Shown: piece after piece, positions 1-9,659 of the stretch
Layout: every line of letters starts with the position of its first letter
How positions within the stretch are numbered: position 1 is the stretch's first letter
DNA from: Molanna angustata
Lineage: Eukaryota > Arthropoda > Insecta > Trichoptera > Molannidae
DNA: 64,000 bases
NCBI GenBank assembly: GCA_963576475.1
Contig: OY754972.1
Span: 30,985,107-31,049,106 of the forward strand
Direction: 5' to 3'
Position numbers and translations under genes: made by a program
The notes under the pieces: generated by a model
What the model was told of the DNA's origin: nothing
The model's database searches: none
The model's input: the letters and a program-made list of their open reading frames with translations, nothing else

Positions 1-87
1 TCTATGGATATCTAAATGAAAACAATTATTATCAAATTAATATTTGTTTTGGTTTAAATCACACCTTAGCTATATAAGTAGGTATTT

Positions 88-312
88 ATTTATTTATTTA
101 GTTGCTTCTCGGGCAACTAACAGGTACCTACTATGTCAAATATTAATTTAACACGCTCCCAATAACAAGTTGCCACATTGGAGACTTACGATATTAATCG
201 TCTCACAGATCCAGACTGAAAACACAATTAAAACAGTGTCTCCACCGGGAACCGAACCCGGGACCTTTGAATCAGCAGTCAGATACCCAACCAACTGAGC
301 CACGAAGGCCGA
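88..312 (-). mobile_element. SINE-B copy (tRNA-derived)
   Basis: Read on the minus strand, a tRNA-like head begins near 312 with an A-box-like TGGCTCAGTTGG (291-302) and a B-box-like GGTTCGGTTCC (248-258). A body of about 150 bases unrelated to tRNA follows, then an (AATA)n tail at the left edge. Copies at 14231-14450 and 51305-51475 share the body and the end GCCCGAGAAGCAA. It is a SINE and not a tRNA gene, because no acceptor stem closes and the body is conserved between copies. Just outside the head, 313-361 holds three short repeats of ACAATAAAGTAG. Confidence 0.8.
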
Positions 313-361
313 CAATAAAGTAGAATAACAATAAAGTAGGTATAACAATAAAGTAGAATAG

Positions 362-995
362 TTTTATAAATAAGCAGTACAAAAATAATTTAAAATTCAA
401 TATGGCCGGAAAAATGTATAATACAATTAAAATATAATATGAATTTGAAATACAAAATACCTTTTTAGAAAAATATAGCCGGCGCCGGTCAAATTTAAGT
501 TCCATGGTGTAATTTTGATTTCCAATAAATGTGTTATGAGTAAAACAACACACATTTACAAACACACCGACATAAACACAGCACTGATTATGTTGATTGA
601 AAAACTTTATTCTTTATTTTTTATATAAAAATATATATATTTTAAATCATGATATATGAAATCGTTGCACTCCAATATACTCAAAAACACTCAAAATATG
701 TCTTGGTTTATCATATTGTATAAAAATGGCGCCAATTAAAAAAATAACCTTGGCTGAGTAAAAATGTTCTCATTAGCTTTATTTGGCTTACAATAAAAAC
801 AAGCTTTATTCGAATTTCAAACACGAATCATATTGGAACATTAATATTCCCGCGACCGCTCGCGAGTACGTTCGATTTTCAAATGGTGACAGTGTTGTCA
901 GCCACTATCCGCTTATAGGAACAAGATGACCTACCGCTACCATGTTATCTTATCAATGGCGCTATATTGGAAAAATGCCGTTAATTATCTTCTAT
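362..995. other. A+T-rich stretch, no gene seen
   Basis: No coding pattern or known repeat was recognised. There is a short G+C-richer patch at 850-960. Otherwise this is low-complexity A+T-rich DNA. Confidence 0.6.
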
Positions 996-1010
996 TATTT
1001 TATTATACCA
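996..1010. repeat. Target-site duplication, left copy
   Basis: TATTTTATTATACCA at 996-1010 recurs exactly at 1655-1669, bracketing the LINE fragment at 1011-1654. A 15-bp direct repeat is what target-primed reverse transcription leaves behind. Confidence 0.85.
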
Positions 1011-1654
1011 CACATTTAAAACAGTGGAGCAATTTACATACCTCGGTTCCATCGTTAATAACAAGAATGATATAAGTATTGAGATTGGGAAGAGGATTCT
1101 TGCAGCTAACCGGAGTTACTTTGGTCTCATTGGACAATTGAAATCACGCCTATTGTCCAGAAAAACTAAAGCCACACTATACAAGACACTAATTAGACCA
1201 GTCTTAACATATGCCTCGGAGACTTAAACATTAACCAAGCACGATGAAAACAGACTTGACGCCTTTGAAAGAAAAATATATGGATATACGCAGAATATAT
1301 GGATCAAATAATGATGGTCAAACATGGCGTAAGAGATACAACACTGAGCTCTATGATCTCTACCAGGAGATCAGCGTGGTCAAGTTTATTAAGATTAGCA
1401 GACTACGCTGGCTGGGTCATGTACACCGTATGGATGATCTGGAGCTCCCAAAAAGGGTGTTGATTAACAACCCAACCGGTAGAAGAAGCGTTGGGAGACC
1501 TAAGCTACGATGGTTGGACGGCGTTGTCGCGGATTGTCGGGCTATGGGGCAGCAGAACTGGAAAGTGGCAGCCAACAATAGAGCAGTTTGGAGAAGATTC
1601 TTGGAGGCAGCTAGGACCCATCAAGGGTTGAAACGCTGAGGATGATGATGATGA
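1011..1654 (+). mobile_element. 5'-truncated RTE-like LINE with target duplication
   Basis: This 644-bp insertion carries the C-terminal end of a non-LTR retrotransposon pol and ends in a short (GAT)n tail (1641-1654) directly after the stop codon. Perfect 15-bp target duplications flank it. The very short 3' UTR and trinucleotide tail resemble RTE-clade elements; the clade is inferred. The 5' end is truncated inside the post-RT region, so no endonuclease or RT active site is present. A related tail lies at 34928-35032. Confidence 0.85.
1024..1639 (+). pseudogene. Non-LTR retrotransposon pol, C-terminal fragment
   Basis: The frame at 1024-1227 reads EQFTYLGSIV, then LLSRKTKATLYKTLIRPV and LTYASET, the 'YLGS ... 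TLIRPVLTYGSETW' signature that follows the RT palm in insect non-LTR elements. A stop (TAA) stands where W is expected after SET. A frameshift between about 1255 and 1290 moves the reading to the frame of 1244-1639, which continues RLRWLGHVHRMDD, GRPKLRWLDGV, QQNWKVAANN and RTHQGLKR before the stop. These are the usual C-terminal motifs. One stop and one frameshift make this a dead fragment of the insertion at 1011-1654. No promoter or start codon belongs to it. Confidence 0.88.
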
Positions 1655-1669
1655 TATTTTATTATACCA
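1655..1669. repeat. Target-site duplication, right copy
   Basis: Exact repeat of 996-1010, lying directly after the (GAT)n tail of the LINE fragment. Confidence 0.85.
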
Positions 1670-2394
1670 ACATATTGTTTATACCTACCTAAAATATAAA
1701 AATTTAGGTACTTGAAAATACGTCGAGTTTATACTTTCTACAACGATAAGATGTCTCGATAAAATATACATTATGGTATTTCAATATAACTACATAGATG
1801 TAAATATAAAACGACATTAAATAATACAAAATATTATATTATTAACATGTTCGTAAAAATCAATATATAAACAACTTCACCGACAATGTCAGTTCATTTT
1901 CTTATTGAATAAATTGTTATTTCAAAATAAGAAAGGTTCATTATACGTATTATTTGTATTTCATTTCAGTATTATTTTGATTACAGTTGAAATATTCAAA
2001 ATACATATTATTAATCTGTGTTATAAAATAACAATGTGTTATTTCCAACAAAGTACATTTATGAATTAACATTATTTTTATATTTTCAAATAAGTAGGTA
2101 GGTATTTTTTCAACATTTATAGGGACTAATTAAATGAAATAAAATTAAACACAAATTTGCGTACCTACACCAGTAAACTTTTAAATTTTATTAAATAGAA
2201 TAAAATTCCTCTGTATCAACAAGTATAATATGTATAAGTAGGTATATTATGTATCCTCCTGAAAAAGGAAACTATGTTCCCGAAACATCTAGAAGAATTT
2301 AATGGTGTATACAAAGTTGCGTTGTATTTTATTTAATTAACTATAAACGATACCACAAATTAAGAAGACAATCATTAATCAAATAAGTTTTATG
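1670..2394. other. A+T-rich stretch with a hammerhead-like relic
   Basis: No gene seen. At 2259-2286 the order CTGAAAA, imperfect stem GGAAAC/GTTCC with loop TAT, then C and GAAAC resembles a hammerhead ribozyme core (CUGANGA, stem II, GAAA). The G of CUGANGA is A here, so self-cleavage is not expected. The resemblance is suggestive only; see findings. Confidence 0.4.
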
Positions 2395-2480
2395 AATTCG
2401 TTCTCCTATAGCCCAAGCATTTATGCTTAATATAGGGAATGTGTAAGGATGTTACTACAAGGACATAATATTCGTTATTT
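2395..2480 (+). mobile_element. SINE-A tail fragment
   Basis: It matches the post-tRNA body of SINE-A: TTCGTTCTCCTATAG, GCATTTATGCTTA and ACAAGGACATA occur in order as in the full copy at 4650-4837. The tRNA-like head is absent. Confidence 0.65.
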
Positions 2481-2518
2481 TTAATATATTATTATATATA
2501 GATAAATTATTAGATATT

Positions 2519-2995
2519 TTCGTCATTTATGATTCAGATAGAGATAGGTAATATTTTCGACAGTTACGGTTCTTCTAGAGACAGGTAGTATTTTTGTCAG
2601 TTACGGTTCAGATAGAGACAGGTAATATTTTCGTCAGTTACGGTTCTTCTAGAGACAGGTAGTATTTTTGTCAGTTACGGTTCAGATAGAGACAGGTAAT
2701 AGTTTCGTCAGTTACGGTTCTTATGGAGACAGGTAATATTTTCGTCAATTACGGTTCAGATAGAGATAGGTAATATTTTCGTCAATACGTTTCTTATAGA
2801 GACAGATAGGTAGGTACTTAATATTTTCGTCAGTAACAGTTCAGATAGAAACAGGTAGTATTGTTGTCAGTTATGTTTCTAATATATGTAATTATTATTT
2901 TATTTTCGTCAGTTATAGTACAGATAGAAATATGTAATGTTTTCTTCAATTATGTTTCAAATAAAGATAGGTATTATTTTCGCCAGTTACGTACT
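2519..2995. repeat. 37-bp tandem repeat with 74-bp dimer structure
   Basis: About 12 degenerate units of 37 bp start near 2531, 2568, 2605, 2642, 2679, 2716 and 2753, and later units drift. Odd units begin GGTTCAGATAGAGA and even ones GGTTCTTCTAGAGA or GGTTCTTATGGAGA. The alternation holds for nearly the whole array, so the real repeat is a 74-bp dimer. The right end is most degraded. Confidence 0.85.
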
Positions 2996-3027
2996 ACGTA
3001 ATGTTTGTTATGTAATATATATGATTT

Positions 3028-3141
3028 TATTTCCATATGGCAATATCTTCTAACTAACCAGTGTTTCCATACCAAAGAAGAAGGATTTCCGTGAGAAATG
3101 AATTTAAATAAATTTCTCCTCTGCTTGTGGTCGAACCCAGG
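3028..3141 (-). mobile_element. SINE-C copy, head replaced by minisatellite
   Basis: On the plus strand it reads ATATGGCAATATCTTCTAAC, CCAGTGTTTCC, then GAGAAATGAATTTAAATAAA and CTCCTCTGC...GAACCCAGGA. That is the 3' part of SINE-C (compare 3640-3841) up to the B-box region. Where the tRNA-like head should continue, the 21-bp minisatellite begins. Confidence 0.75.
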
Positions 3142-3357
3142 AAGCTAAGGAAGGAACAAAGGAAGCCAAGGAAGGAACAAATGAAGCTAAGGAAGGAACA
3201 AAGGAAGCTAAGGAAGGAACAAAGGAAGCTAAGGAAGGAACAAAGGAAGCCAAGGAAGGAACAAATGAAGCTAAGGAAGGAACAAAGGAAGCTAAGGAAG
3301 GAACAAAGGAAGCTAAGGAAGGAACAAAGGAAGCTAAGGAAGGAACAAAGGAAGCCC
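3142..3357. repeat. 21-bp minisatellite, 10 copies
   Basis: Ten units of 21 bp, AAGCTAAGGAAGGAACAAAGG, with two variant units carrying AAGCC... and AAATG. The unit length is a multiple of three and contains no stop in several frames, so spurious open frames on both strands result. The array sits exactly at the interrupted head of the SINE-C copy at 3028-3141. Confidence 0.92.
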
Positions 3358-3639
3358 ACAAACGGCTTATTTACTGTGACACAGTTGTTATTTTGTTTAA
3401 ATATTTTCTATTTTAATTTTCTCGTATTGTTTACATTTTAAATATAGCAAAAACATATTATGTTGAGGCTTATGTATCTGTAATTGTTAATTTCTATTTT
3501 GATGACTGTCAATTTTTTATGAAAGTCCTAACATTTGCAAAACTTTTTAAAAAAAAATTATGCCGTATAATCACTCTTAGATTTATTTAATTCAGCTGTC
3601 AACATTTTACCATTGTTTTATATGACAATACTATAATAA

Positions 3640-3841
3640 TAATAATGAACACTTCCTTGCACCCTGCGCAAGTGGGGAGTTTATTGCCGTATGGCAATTT
3701 CTTCCAACTAACCAGTGTTTCCAGCCCAGAGAAACGTGAGAAATGAATTTTAATAAATGTATCCTCTGCTGGGAATCGAACCCAGGACGCCTGCACAGAA
3801 ACCGAACGGCTAACCAACTGTGCCACGGCGGTCGGCACAGT
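3640..3841 (-). mobile_element. SINE-C copy (tRNA head, LINE-like tail)
   Basis: On the minus strand the head reads CCGCCGTGGCACAGTTGG then GGGTTCGATTCCCAG, giving A- and B-box-like blocks. The body follows and ends with the hairpin ATTGCC/GGCAAT and an (ATT)n tail (3634-3648). The hairpin region GGAAGAAATTGCC...GGCAATAAAC is also the 3' end of the LINE fragments at 16228-16612, 21958-23210 and 61955-62370, which suggests shared 3'-end recognition by the LINE reverse transcriptase. Confidence 0.85.
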
Positions 3842-3890
3842 TGGTAAGCCGTGGGAATCGAACCCAGGACGCCCCCACAGAAACCGTTCC
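3842..3890 (-). repeat. Partial duplicate of SINE-C head
   Basis: The head sequence (TTGGTAAGCCGT, GGGAATCGAACCCAGGACGC, CACAGAAACC) is repeated next to the full copy with a short internal deletion. It is a local duplication of the tRNA-like part only. Confidence 0.7.
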
Positions 3891-4649
3891 GTTCGTAGAC
3901 GTTCTATGTATTGTTACTTACTTCCATTTTGTCACCTATATATGGTTTTGCTCCTAAGCGTATGTCGATGTCTATAATATTATTGTATCCTCTTTAGTAA
4001 AAATAAATAATTGAGATTTAATAAGTTTTTAACAAGTTTCAATAGTTTGCAATAGATTCTTATAATACCTACTCGTAATGTCAGCAATTTTGCGATATCG
4101 TCCTCTGAATCTCATGCGAATATCATCACAAAATATTCACATTAAACCTTAATAATATCCAGACAGTAAGTAAGATGATATATAATAATATTTAGAAATG
4201 TAAAACATAGCTATGTACATATATATTTTGTTATCACCTAAGGTAGGTCAGTGACCGATTCGCACAGATAAGTATTAAGTATCTACTCAAGACTCGGGTC
4301 ACTTATTTGTTTGGATCTTAAGCATAATTATATAAATATATCCATCTACATGTCATTTAAAACGAAGGAATAAACTAAAAACTAATAATGTAAATCTCAT
4401 TTTTTTTTCTGCGCATAAGAAAGCGCCTACTGCCACCAGGCGCCCATCTGATATTCCATCATTACTACTAATCGAATGATTTAAAAAAAAATAACTTAAA
4501 AAAATAAAATAACTATAAATATTCCTTAACTTTTTTATAATGATATGTATAGGTATATTCTTGTTGAAAAATAATTAGCTTAACGATCTTATATTTCAAA
4601 CAGAAACAAAATAATCTTTAAGACGTAGAGCATATTGATGGCATATGGA
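3891..4649. other. A+T-rich stretch, no gene seen
   Basis: No coding pattern recognised. The 4400-4460 stretch (TTTTTTTTCTGCGCATAAG...CCACCAGGCGCCCATC) looks like a fragment of an unidentified repeat but has no second copy here. Confidence 0.5.
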
Positions 4650-4837
4650 TGGGTGGATGGCAGAGCGGTTAGCGCGCTGGGTTAGTAATCCAGTGGTCGC
4701 GAGTTCGAATCCTGCCTCGACCGATCTCGTTCACCTATAGGACAAGCATTTATGCTTAGTTTAGGGAACGTAGGAAGATGTATATGTACTTGTTTAACAA
4801 GGACATATTCATTTTTTATTTAAAAAAAAAAAAAAAA
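4650..4837 (+). mobile_element. SINE-A, full-length copy
   Basis: The tRNA-like head has A-box TGGCAGAGCGG (4658-4668), an anticodon-like arm CTGGGTTAGTAATCCAG and B-box GAGTTCGAATCC (from 4701). A body ending GTACTTGTTTAACAAGGACA follows, then a 16-A tail (4822-4837). Other copies: 19962-20145 (minus), 36183-36361, 52288-52405 (minus), 54144-54327, with tail pieces at 2395-2480 and 48858-48950. The loop would present AGU, so a tRNA-Thr-like ancestor is possible but only inferred. Confidence 0.88.
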
Positions 4838-6203
4838 TATTTTTATTTCTTTCAAAAATCAAGAAACTATTTATTTATGGACTACATTTTACGATCTAGT
4901 AATTTTACTATAAAAAATTAAATTATCTATACTTACTCTTTAAACAATACAATAGAATCTTCTCATTATAAATGAACACAAAAGTTTTCAGATTATGATA
5001 TTTCTTTTAAGATGCATTAAAATATGCAATAAATCTGCAGATAGGTAAGTAGGTACCTGTAGAGTTAATCAATGTACATATTTATCAATGAAGAGCTGAA
5101 TCAAATACTTAATTAAGAAAGGAGTTTATTCATTAAGCACGGCATTAATTAATAAACAAATAGGTATATTAATATACAAATGAGTAAGGAACAATCTGAA
5201 GTATATTTTATATTACCTACCCAAAATTTAATAAACTGATGAGTAGCTATAACAATATCTGTCTCAATAATGATTTTCTTTTCCTAATTTTCCCATTCCT
5301 TCCTGGCTTGTACGTAACTATATGTATATTTGTTTAATCATTTTGATTGTTTGTTTTGTATCCATTTTTTTTTATCTTCTTCTATCGCTTATATGATAAT
5401 ATCGATATTTTTTATAAGACCGTACTTTAGTAATTGGTGGTACCGACAATGTTGATTTTATAGTTGTAAAATTATGAAGAGTTTTTATGTAGATATTATA
5501 TTTCAAAAATGTACATAACCTGGAGTAAATAAAATAAAATAAAATAAAACTATAGCTAAATACCTACTTTTAAATACACATAGATACAAAAACCTATTTT
5601 TGTTGCCAAATATTTGCAGAAATTCAAAAGTGAAATTGTTTAAAATAGTTTAAAATGAGACAATACCTTCGGTGAAAAGTCAACAGATCTAAAATAGACG
5701 TTGTTTATATGTATATTTTACAAAAGAAAAAAACATTTGGATGATATGAATTTGGCTCCGATGCGATGTAAATAATTCATTCAGAGTTTATATTTAACTC
5801 CGTTATGTCTGGTTGTCGCACCGCACTCAACTGGACCAGATGTTACATGTAATGGTAGGTACCTACGTGACAAAAAAAATTGCAACACATGATTCTTCAC
5901 CTCGTGACTTTGTATTGCCACATTGGGGAATTTACAAGAATAGAACTCTCCAACTCAAACCCCTATATTGGTCTAAAAGAAAATCGACAGGGAATAATAA
6001 CCAAACGAAATTTTTCATCTAAGATCATTCGTGGAAGAGAGGAAATTAAAAAAATTAAGTACCTCCTATAAAAAACAACATGCAATACATAAAAGGTAAT
6101 ATATTCCCATCCATTGAGTTAATTTAATTATTTCCTGAAATCTTGGTCAATTTTCTGATGCTCAACACATAAAAAAACAAAGTCGATGAGCATGAATTTT
6201 CTT
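4838..6203. other. A+T-rich stretch, no gene seen
   Basis: No conserved protein motif or repeat family recognised. A short AAAAT/AAATA run at 5527-5550 may be a LINE tail without a recognisable body. Short open frames at 5813-6071 overlap each other and show no coding character. Confidence 0.5.
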
Positions 6204-6551
6204 TTTACACTTGTTGATTTTCATTTATCACCACTGTGTCAAGATTACTTATCTAATGGATTCCATTACTTTACTTTCGTGCTATGTATTTTTACACTTG
6301 TTGATTTTCATTTATCACCACTGTGTCAAGATTACTTATCTAATGGATTCCATTACTTTACTTTCGTGCTATGTATTTTTACACTTGTTGATTTTCATTT
6401 ATCACCACTGTGTCAAGATTACTTATCTAATGGATTCCATTACTTTACTTTCGTGCTATGTATTTTTACACTTGTTGATTTTCATTTATCACCACTGTGT
6501 CAAGATTACTTATCTAATGGATTCCATTACTTTACTTTCGTGCTATGTATT
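6204..6551 (+). repeat. 87-bp tandem repeat, 4 copies
   Basis: Four practically identical 87-bp units run from TTTACACTTGTTGATTTTC to TACTTTCGTGCTATGTAT. Because 87 is divisible by 3 and no stop falls in two frames, open frames of about 140 codons appear; they are repeat artefacts. The second half of the unit is similar to the left part of the family D element at 34740-34820, so the array grew from a family D copy. Confidence 0.93.
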
Positions 6552-6630
6552 TTTCGTCATTGGCTCCGATTACAGTTCTCATATATCGAACAGGGTAGTT
6601 GTAGAAGTAGAATTCATTGATAAAATTTGT
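6552..6630 (+). mobile_element. Family D fragment beside the 87-bp array
   Basis: GGCTCCGATTACAGTTCTC, then AGGGTAGTTGTAGAAGTAG parallels GGGCCGTATACAGTTCCC, GCGGGTGGTGGTGTGAGTAG at 34851-34897. It continues the same dispersed element to the right of the tandem units. Confidence 0.6.
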
Positions 6631-6879
6631 AAGAAATGACTTGCATATATATTTTCGTTAATATTTAATAATAAAAAAGAAGATAACTCTAAGATAACAA
6701 CTCCCCGATGAAAAAATGAAAGAATTTAGTATCTTGAATAAATAGGTAGGTACTTGAATATAAAGGCATATCCGAGAAAAATATTTGAACCAACAAATTT
6801 TTATATAGGTATTCGATTTGAAACCAACAGAAGTTGTACCTACTTGTAGAACTACATACCTATAACTTATCTGATCCCA

Positions 6880-6988
6880 CCCTAGACAACGTGTCATGTA
6901 TGGAAGTGACAGTTGCTAGTCACGTGACAACTGTCACTTGCATATATTGAGTTATCTTTTCTTGAGCTAAATAACACGTTGTCTAGGG
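6880..6988. mobile_element. Short palindromic MITE-like element
   Basis: Perfect 15-bp inverted ends CCCTAGACAACGTGT (6880-6894) and its complement (6974-6988). Inside lies a second perfect 12-bp inverted repeat AAGTGACAGTTG (6904-6915) and complement (6928-6939), centred on GTCACGTGAC. No clear target duplication. Probably a 109-bp non-autonomous DNA transposon; the superfamily is unknown. Confidence 0.65.
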
Positions 6989-7374
6989 GGGCTGGAAGAA
7001 ATGATAAAGATTGACATTAATATTAGACACTCATATAATGTATTGTCGTATCAAATAAATGATTAAGTAATGATGGAAGTAGGTAGGTATTATAACAACC
7101 AGCTACAATGTGATATATTGAAACCAACTAAAAATACAGACATAACTTCGATCACACGCACACAATAATACTTAGTGGAAAACTTCAACAAACAAGCGTT
7201 ATCAATATGTATTATTTCTAGTTGCAGGTAACTCACGAGATCCAACTGTCGCGTGATGGCGATAGTATGCATAATTGAAGAATACGTACCAAATTATAAA
7301 CACTTAACACAAACTAATAAATATTTTAAAATATTTTGTTTTCTGTTCCTTTGTAATATTTATACCTACTGTTG

Positions 7375-8888
7375 GAAGTAAACTATTCTCTCTGCCTACC
7401 CCGTAAGGGACATGGCGTGATGGTATGTATGCATGAAGTAAACTATTCTCTCTGCCTACCCCGTAAGGGACATGGCGTGATGGTATGTATGTATGAAGTA
7501 AACTATTCTCTCTGCCTACCCCGTAAGGGACATGGCGTGATGGTATGTATGTATGAAGTAAACTATTCTCTCTGCCTACCCCGTAAGGGACATGGCGTGA
7601 TGGTATGTATGCATGAAGTAAACTATTCTCTCTGCCTACCCCGTAAGGGACATGGCGTGATGGTATGTATGTATGAAGTAAACTATTCTCTCTGCCTACC
7701 CCGTAAGGGACATGGCGTGATGGTATGTATGTATGAAGTAAACTATTCTCTCTGCCTACCCCGTAAGGGACATGGCGTGATGGTATGTATGTATGAAGTA
7801 AACTATTCTCTCTGCCTACCCCGTAAGGGACATGGCGTGATGGTATGTATGTATGAAGTAAACTATTCTCTCTGCCTACCCCGTAAGGGACATGGCGTGA
7901 TGGTATGTATGTATGAAGTAAACTATTCTCTCTGCCTACCCCGTAAGGGACATGGCGTGATGGTATGTATGTATGAAGTAAACTATTCTCTCTGCCTACC
8001 CCGTAAGGGACATGGCGTGATGGTATGTATGTATGAAGTAAACTATTCTCTCTGCCTACCCCGTAAGGGACATGGCGTGATGGTATGTATGTATGAAGTA
8101 AACTATTCTCTCTGCCTACCCCGTAAGGGACATGGCGTGATGGTATGTATGTATGAAGTAAACTATTCTCTCTGCCTACCCCGTAAGGGACATGGCGTGA
8201 TGGTATGTATGTATGAAGTAAACTATTCTCTCTGCCTACCCCGTAAGGGACATGGCGTGATGGTATGTATGTATGAAGTAAACTATTCTCTCTGCCTACC
8301 CCGTAAGGGACATGGCGTGATGGTATGTATGTATGAAGTAAACTATTCTCTCTGCCTACCCCGTAAGGGACATGGCGTGATGGTATGTATGTATGAAGTA
8401 AACTATTCTCTCTGCCTACCCCGTAAGGGACATGGCGTGATGGTATGTATGTATGAAGTAAACTATTCTCTCTGCCTACCCCGTAAGGGACATGGCGTGA
8501 TGGTATGTATGTATGAAGTAAACTATTCTCTCTGCCTACCCCGTAAGGGACATGGCGTGATGGTATGTATGCATGAAGTAAACTATTCTCTCTGCCTACC
8601 CCGTAAGGGACATGGCGTGATGGTATGTATGTATGAAGTAAACTATTCTCTCTGCCTACCCCGTAAGGGACATGGCGTGATGGTATGTATGTATGAAGTA
8701 AACTATTCTCTCTGCCTACCCCGTAAGGGACATGGCGTGATGGTATGTATGTATGAAGTAAACTATTCTCTCTGCCTACCCCGTAAGGGACATGGCGTGA
8801 TGGTATGTATGTATGAAGTAAACTATTCTCTCTGCCTACCCCGTAAGGGACATGGCGTGATGGTATGTATGTATGAAGTAAACTATTC
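7375..8888. repeat. 60-bp minisatellite, 25 copies
   Basis: Twenty-five 60-bp units plus a partial one, starting GAAGTAAACTATTCTC. They are identical except for a T/C change (GTATGTATG versus GTATGCATG) in units 1, 4 and 20. Each unit contains CTCTGCCTACCCCGTAAGGG and GGCGTGATGGTATGTATG, the terminus of family D. Since 60 is a multiple of 3 and the unit lacks stops, frames of over 500 codons are open on both strands, but repeat purity at the DNA level and lack of any protein resemblance argue against coding. The near-perfect identity means recent expansion or strong homogenisation. Confidence 0.97.
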
Positions 8889-8973
8889 ATTCATTCATAT
8901 CTCAGGATAGAATAGTATGGAGGTCAGTCTATTTTTCCTTCGCAGAATATGAAAACAGCATGATGTATGTTTG

Positions 8974-9238
8974 CAGGGCCGGATAAACGTGTTTTTGCGC
9001 CCGTAGCAATATATTTGAATCCGCCCCCCCCCCCCTCCCCCCATTTTTTTGGAATTTTAAATGTAAAACAATTTAAAATTATGTACAATTACATTGGGTC
9101 TAAAAGGCGAGTCATAATAAGCGCCATACCTGCGGATTTTTGATTTATATGACTAACATTTTAGAATTTTAAGCGCCCTTTTTACGACAACAACCCTGAA
9201 TTCTTGTTCCTGATTGGTCTATGATTTATCCGGTCCTG
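8974..9238. mobile_element. hAT-like MITE nested in HINE
   Basis: Inverted ends CAGGGCCGGATAAA (8974-8987) and TTTATCCGGTCCTG (9225-9238) match at 13 of 14 positions. Flanks TATGTTTG (8966-8973) and AATGTTTG (9240-9247) form an imperfect 8-bp duplication one base off the right end. CAGGG termini and 8-bp duplications are typical of hAT elements. A C-rich run at 9022-9042 lies inside. No transposase, so non-autonomous. Confidence 0.75.
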
Positions 9239-9659
9239 TAATGTTTGTAGATTAAGTAGGTATCAAACTATTGAGTGAGATATTGTGTAGTCAGTGTAGT
9301 GTTTACTGACTTACAACGATTTACGAAACGATGTCGTCACTTAATTCAATTTTTAGAAAAATTATGAAAAAAAGTTCAAGATATACCTACTACTACAATA
9401 TTCATATTTTTTATAGAAAATTAAATTATCTAATTGGGATGTTTCGTTTTTTTTCGATATTTTTAAAAACTTTGGAAATATAGGCAGTTGAACACAAAAA
9501 TTTATCATAATAAAAAATGTTTGAGAAACTCTTTGTAAATTCACAAAGTACGAATGTATTTGAATGACTCAACACAATATTTGGAAAAGCTCTATTCTAT
9601 ACCGAATTCATAAAACAATAGTAGGTATTTTTATTATATTACTAGCTTTTATGTCCAAT

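Larger units (their letters stand above)
7218..9540 (-). mobile_element. HINE copy split by a minisatellite and a hAT MITE
   Basis: On the minus strand the 3' end is at 7218-7260: complement of CTAGTTGCAGGTAACTCACG then GATCCAACTGTCG, matching the HINE hairpin and subterminal repeat. Body blocks recur in the order seen at 57022-58033: ATGGAGGTCAGTCTA (8917 on), GATTAAGTAGGTATCAAACT (9251 on), AAACGATGTCGTCAC (9325 on), AATGTTTGAGAAACTC (9517 on). The copy is interrupted by a 60-bp array (7375-8888) and a hAT-like insert (8974-9238) and loses similarity near 9540, so the 5' end is missing. Confidence 0.75.

Noticed and set aside
4650..4837. tRNA gene (also 19962-20145, 36183-36361, 54144-54327)
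   Set aside because: A and B boxes are present, but the acceptor stem does not close and a conserved non-tRNA body with A tail follows; they are SINEs.
6186..6639. Two overlapping frames of about 140 codons with 29-residue repeats
   Set aside because: Product of the 87-bp tandem repeat (29 codons per unit) in a dispersed element.
7304..8910. Open frames of 528 and 512 codons on opposite strands
   Set aside because: They are produced by the stop-free 60-bp minisatellite. Both strands are equally open, units are constant at the DNA level, and no protein family is recognised.
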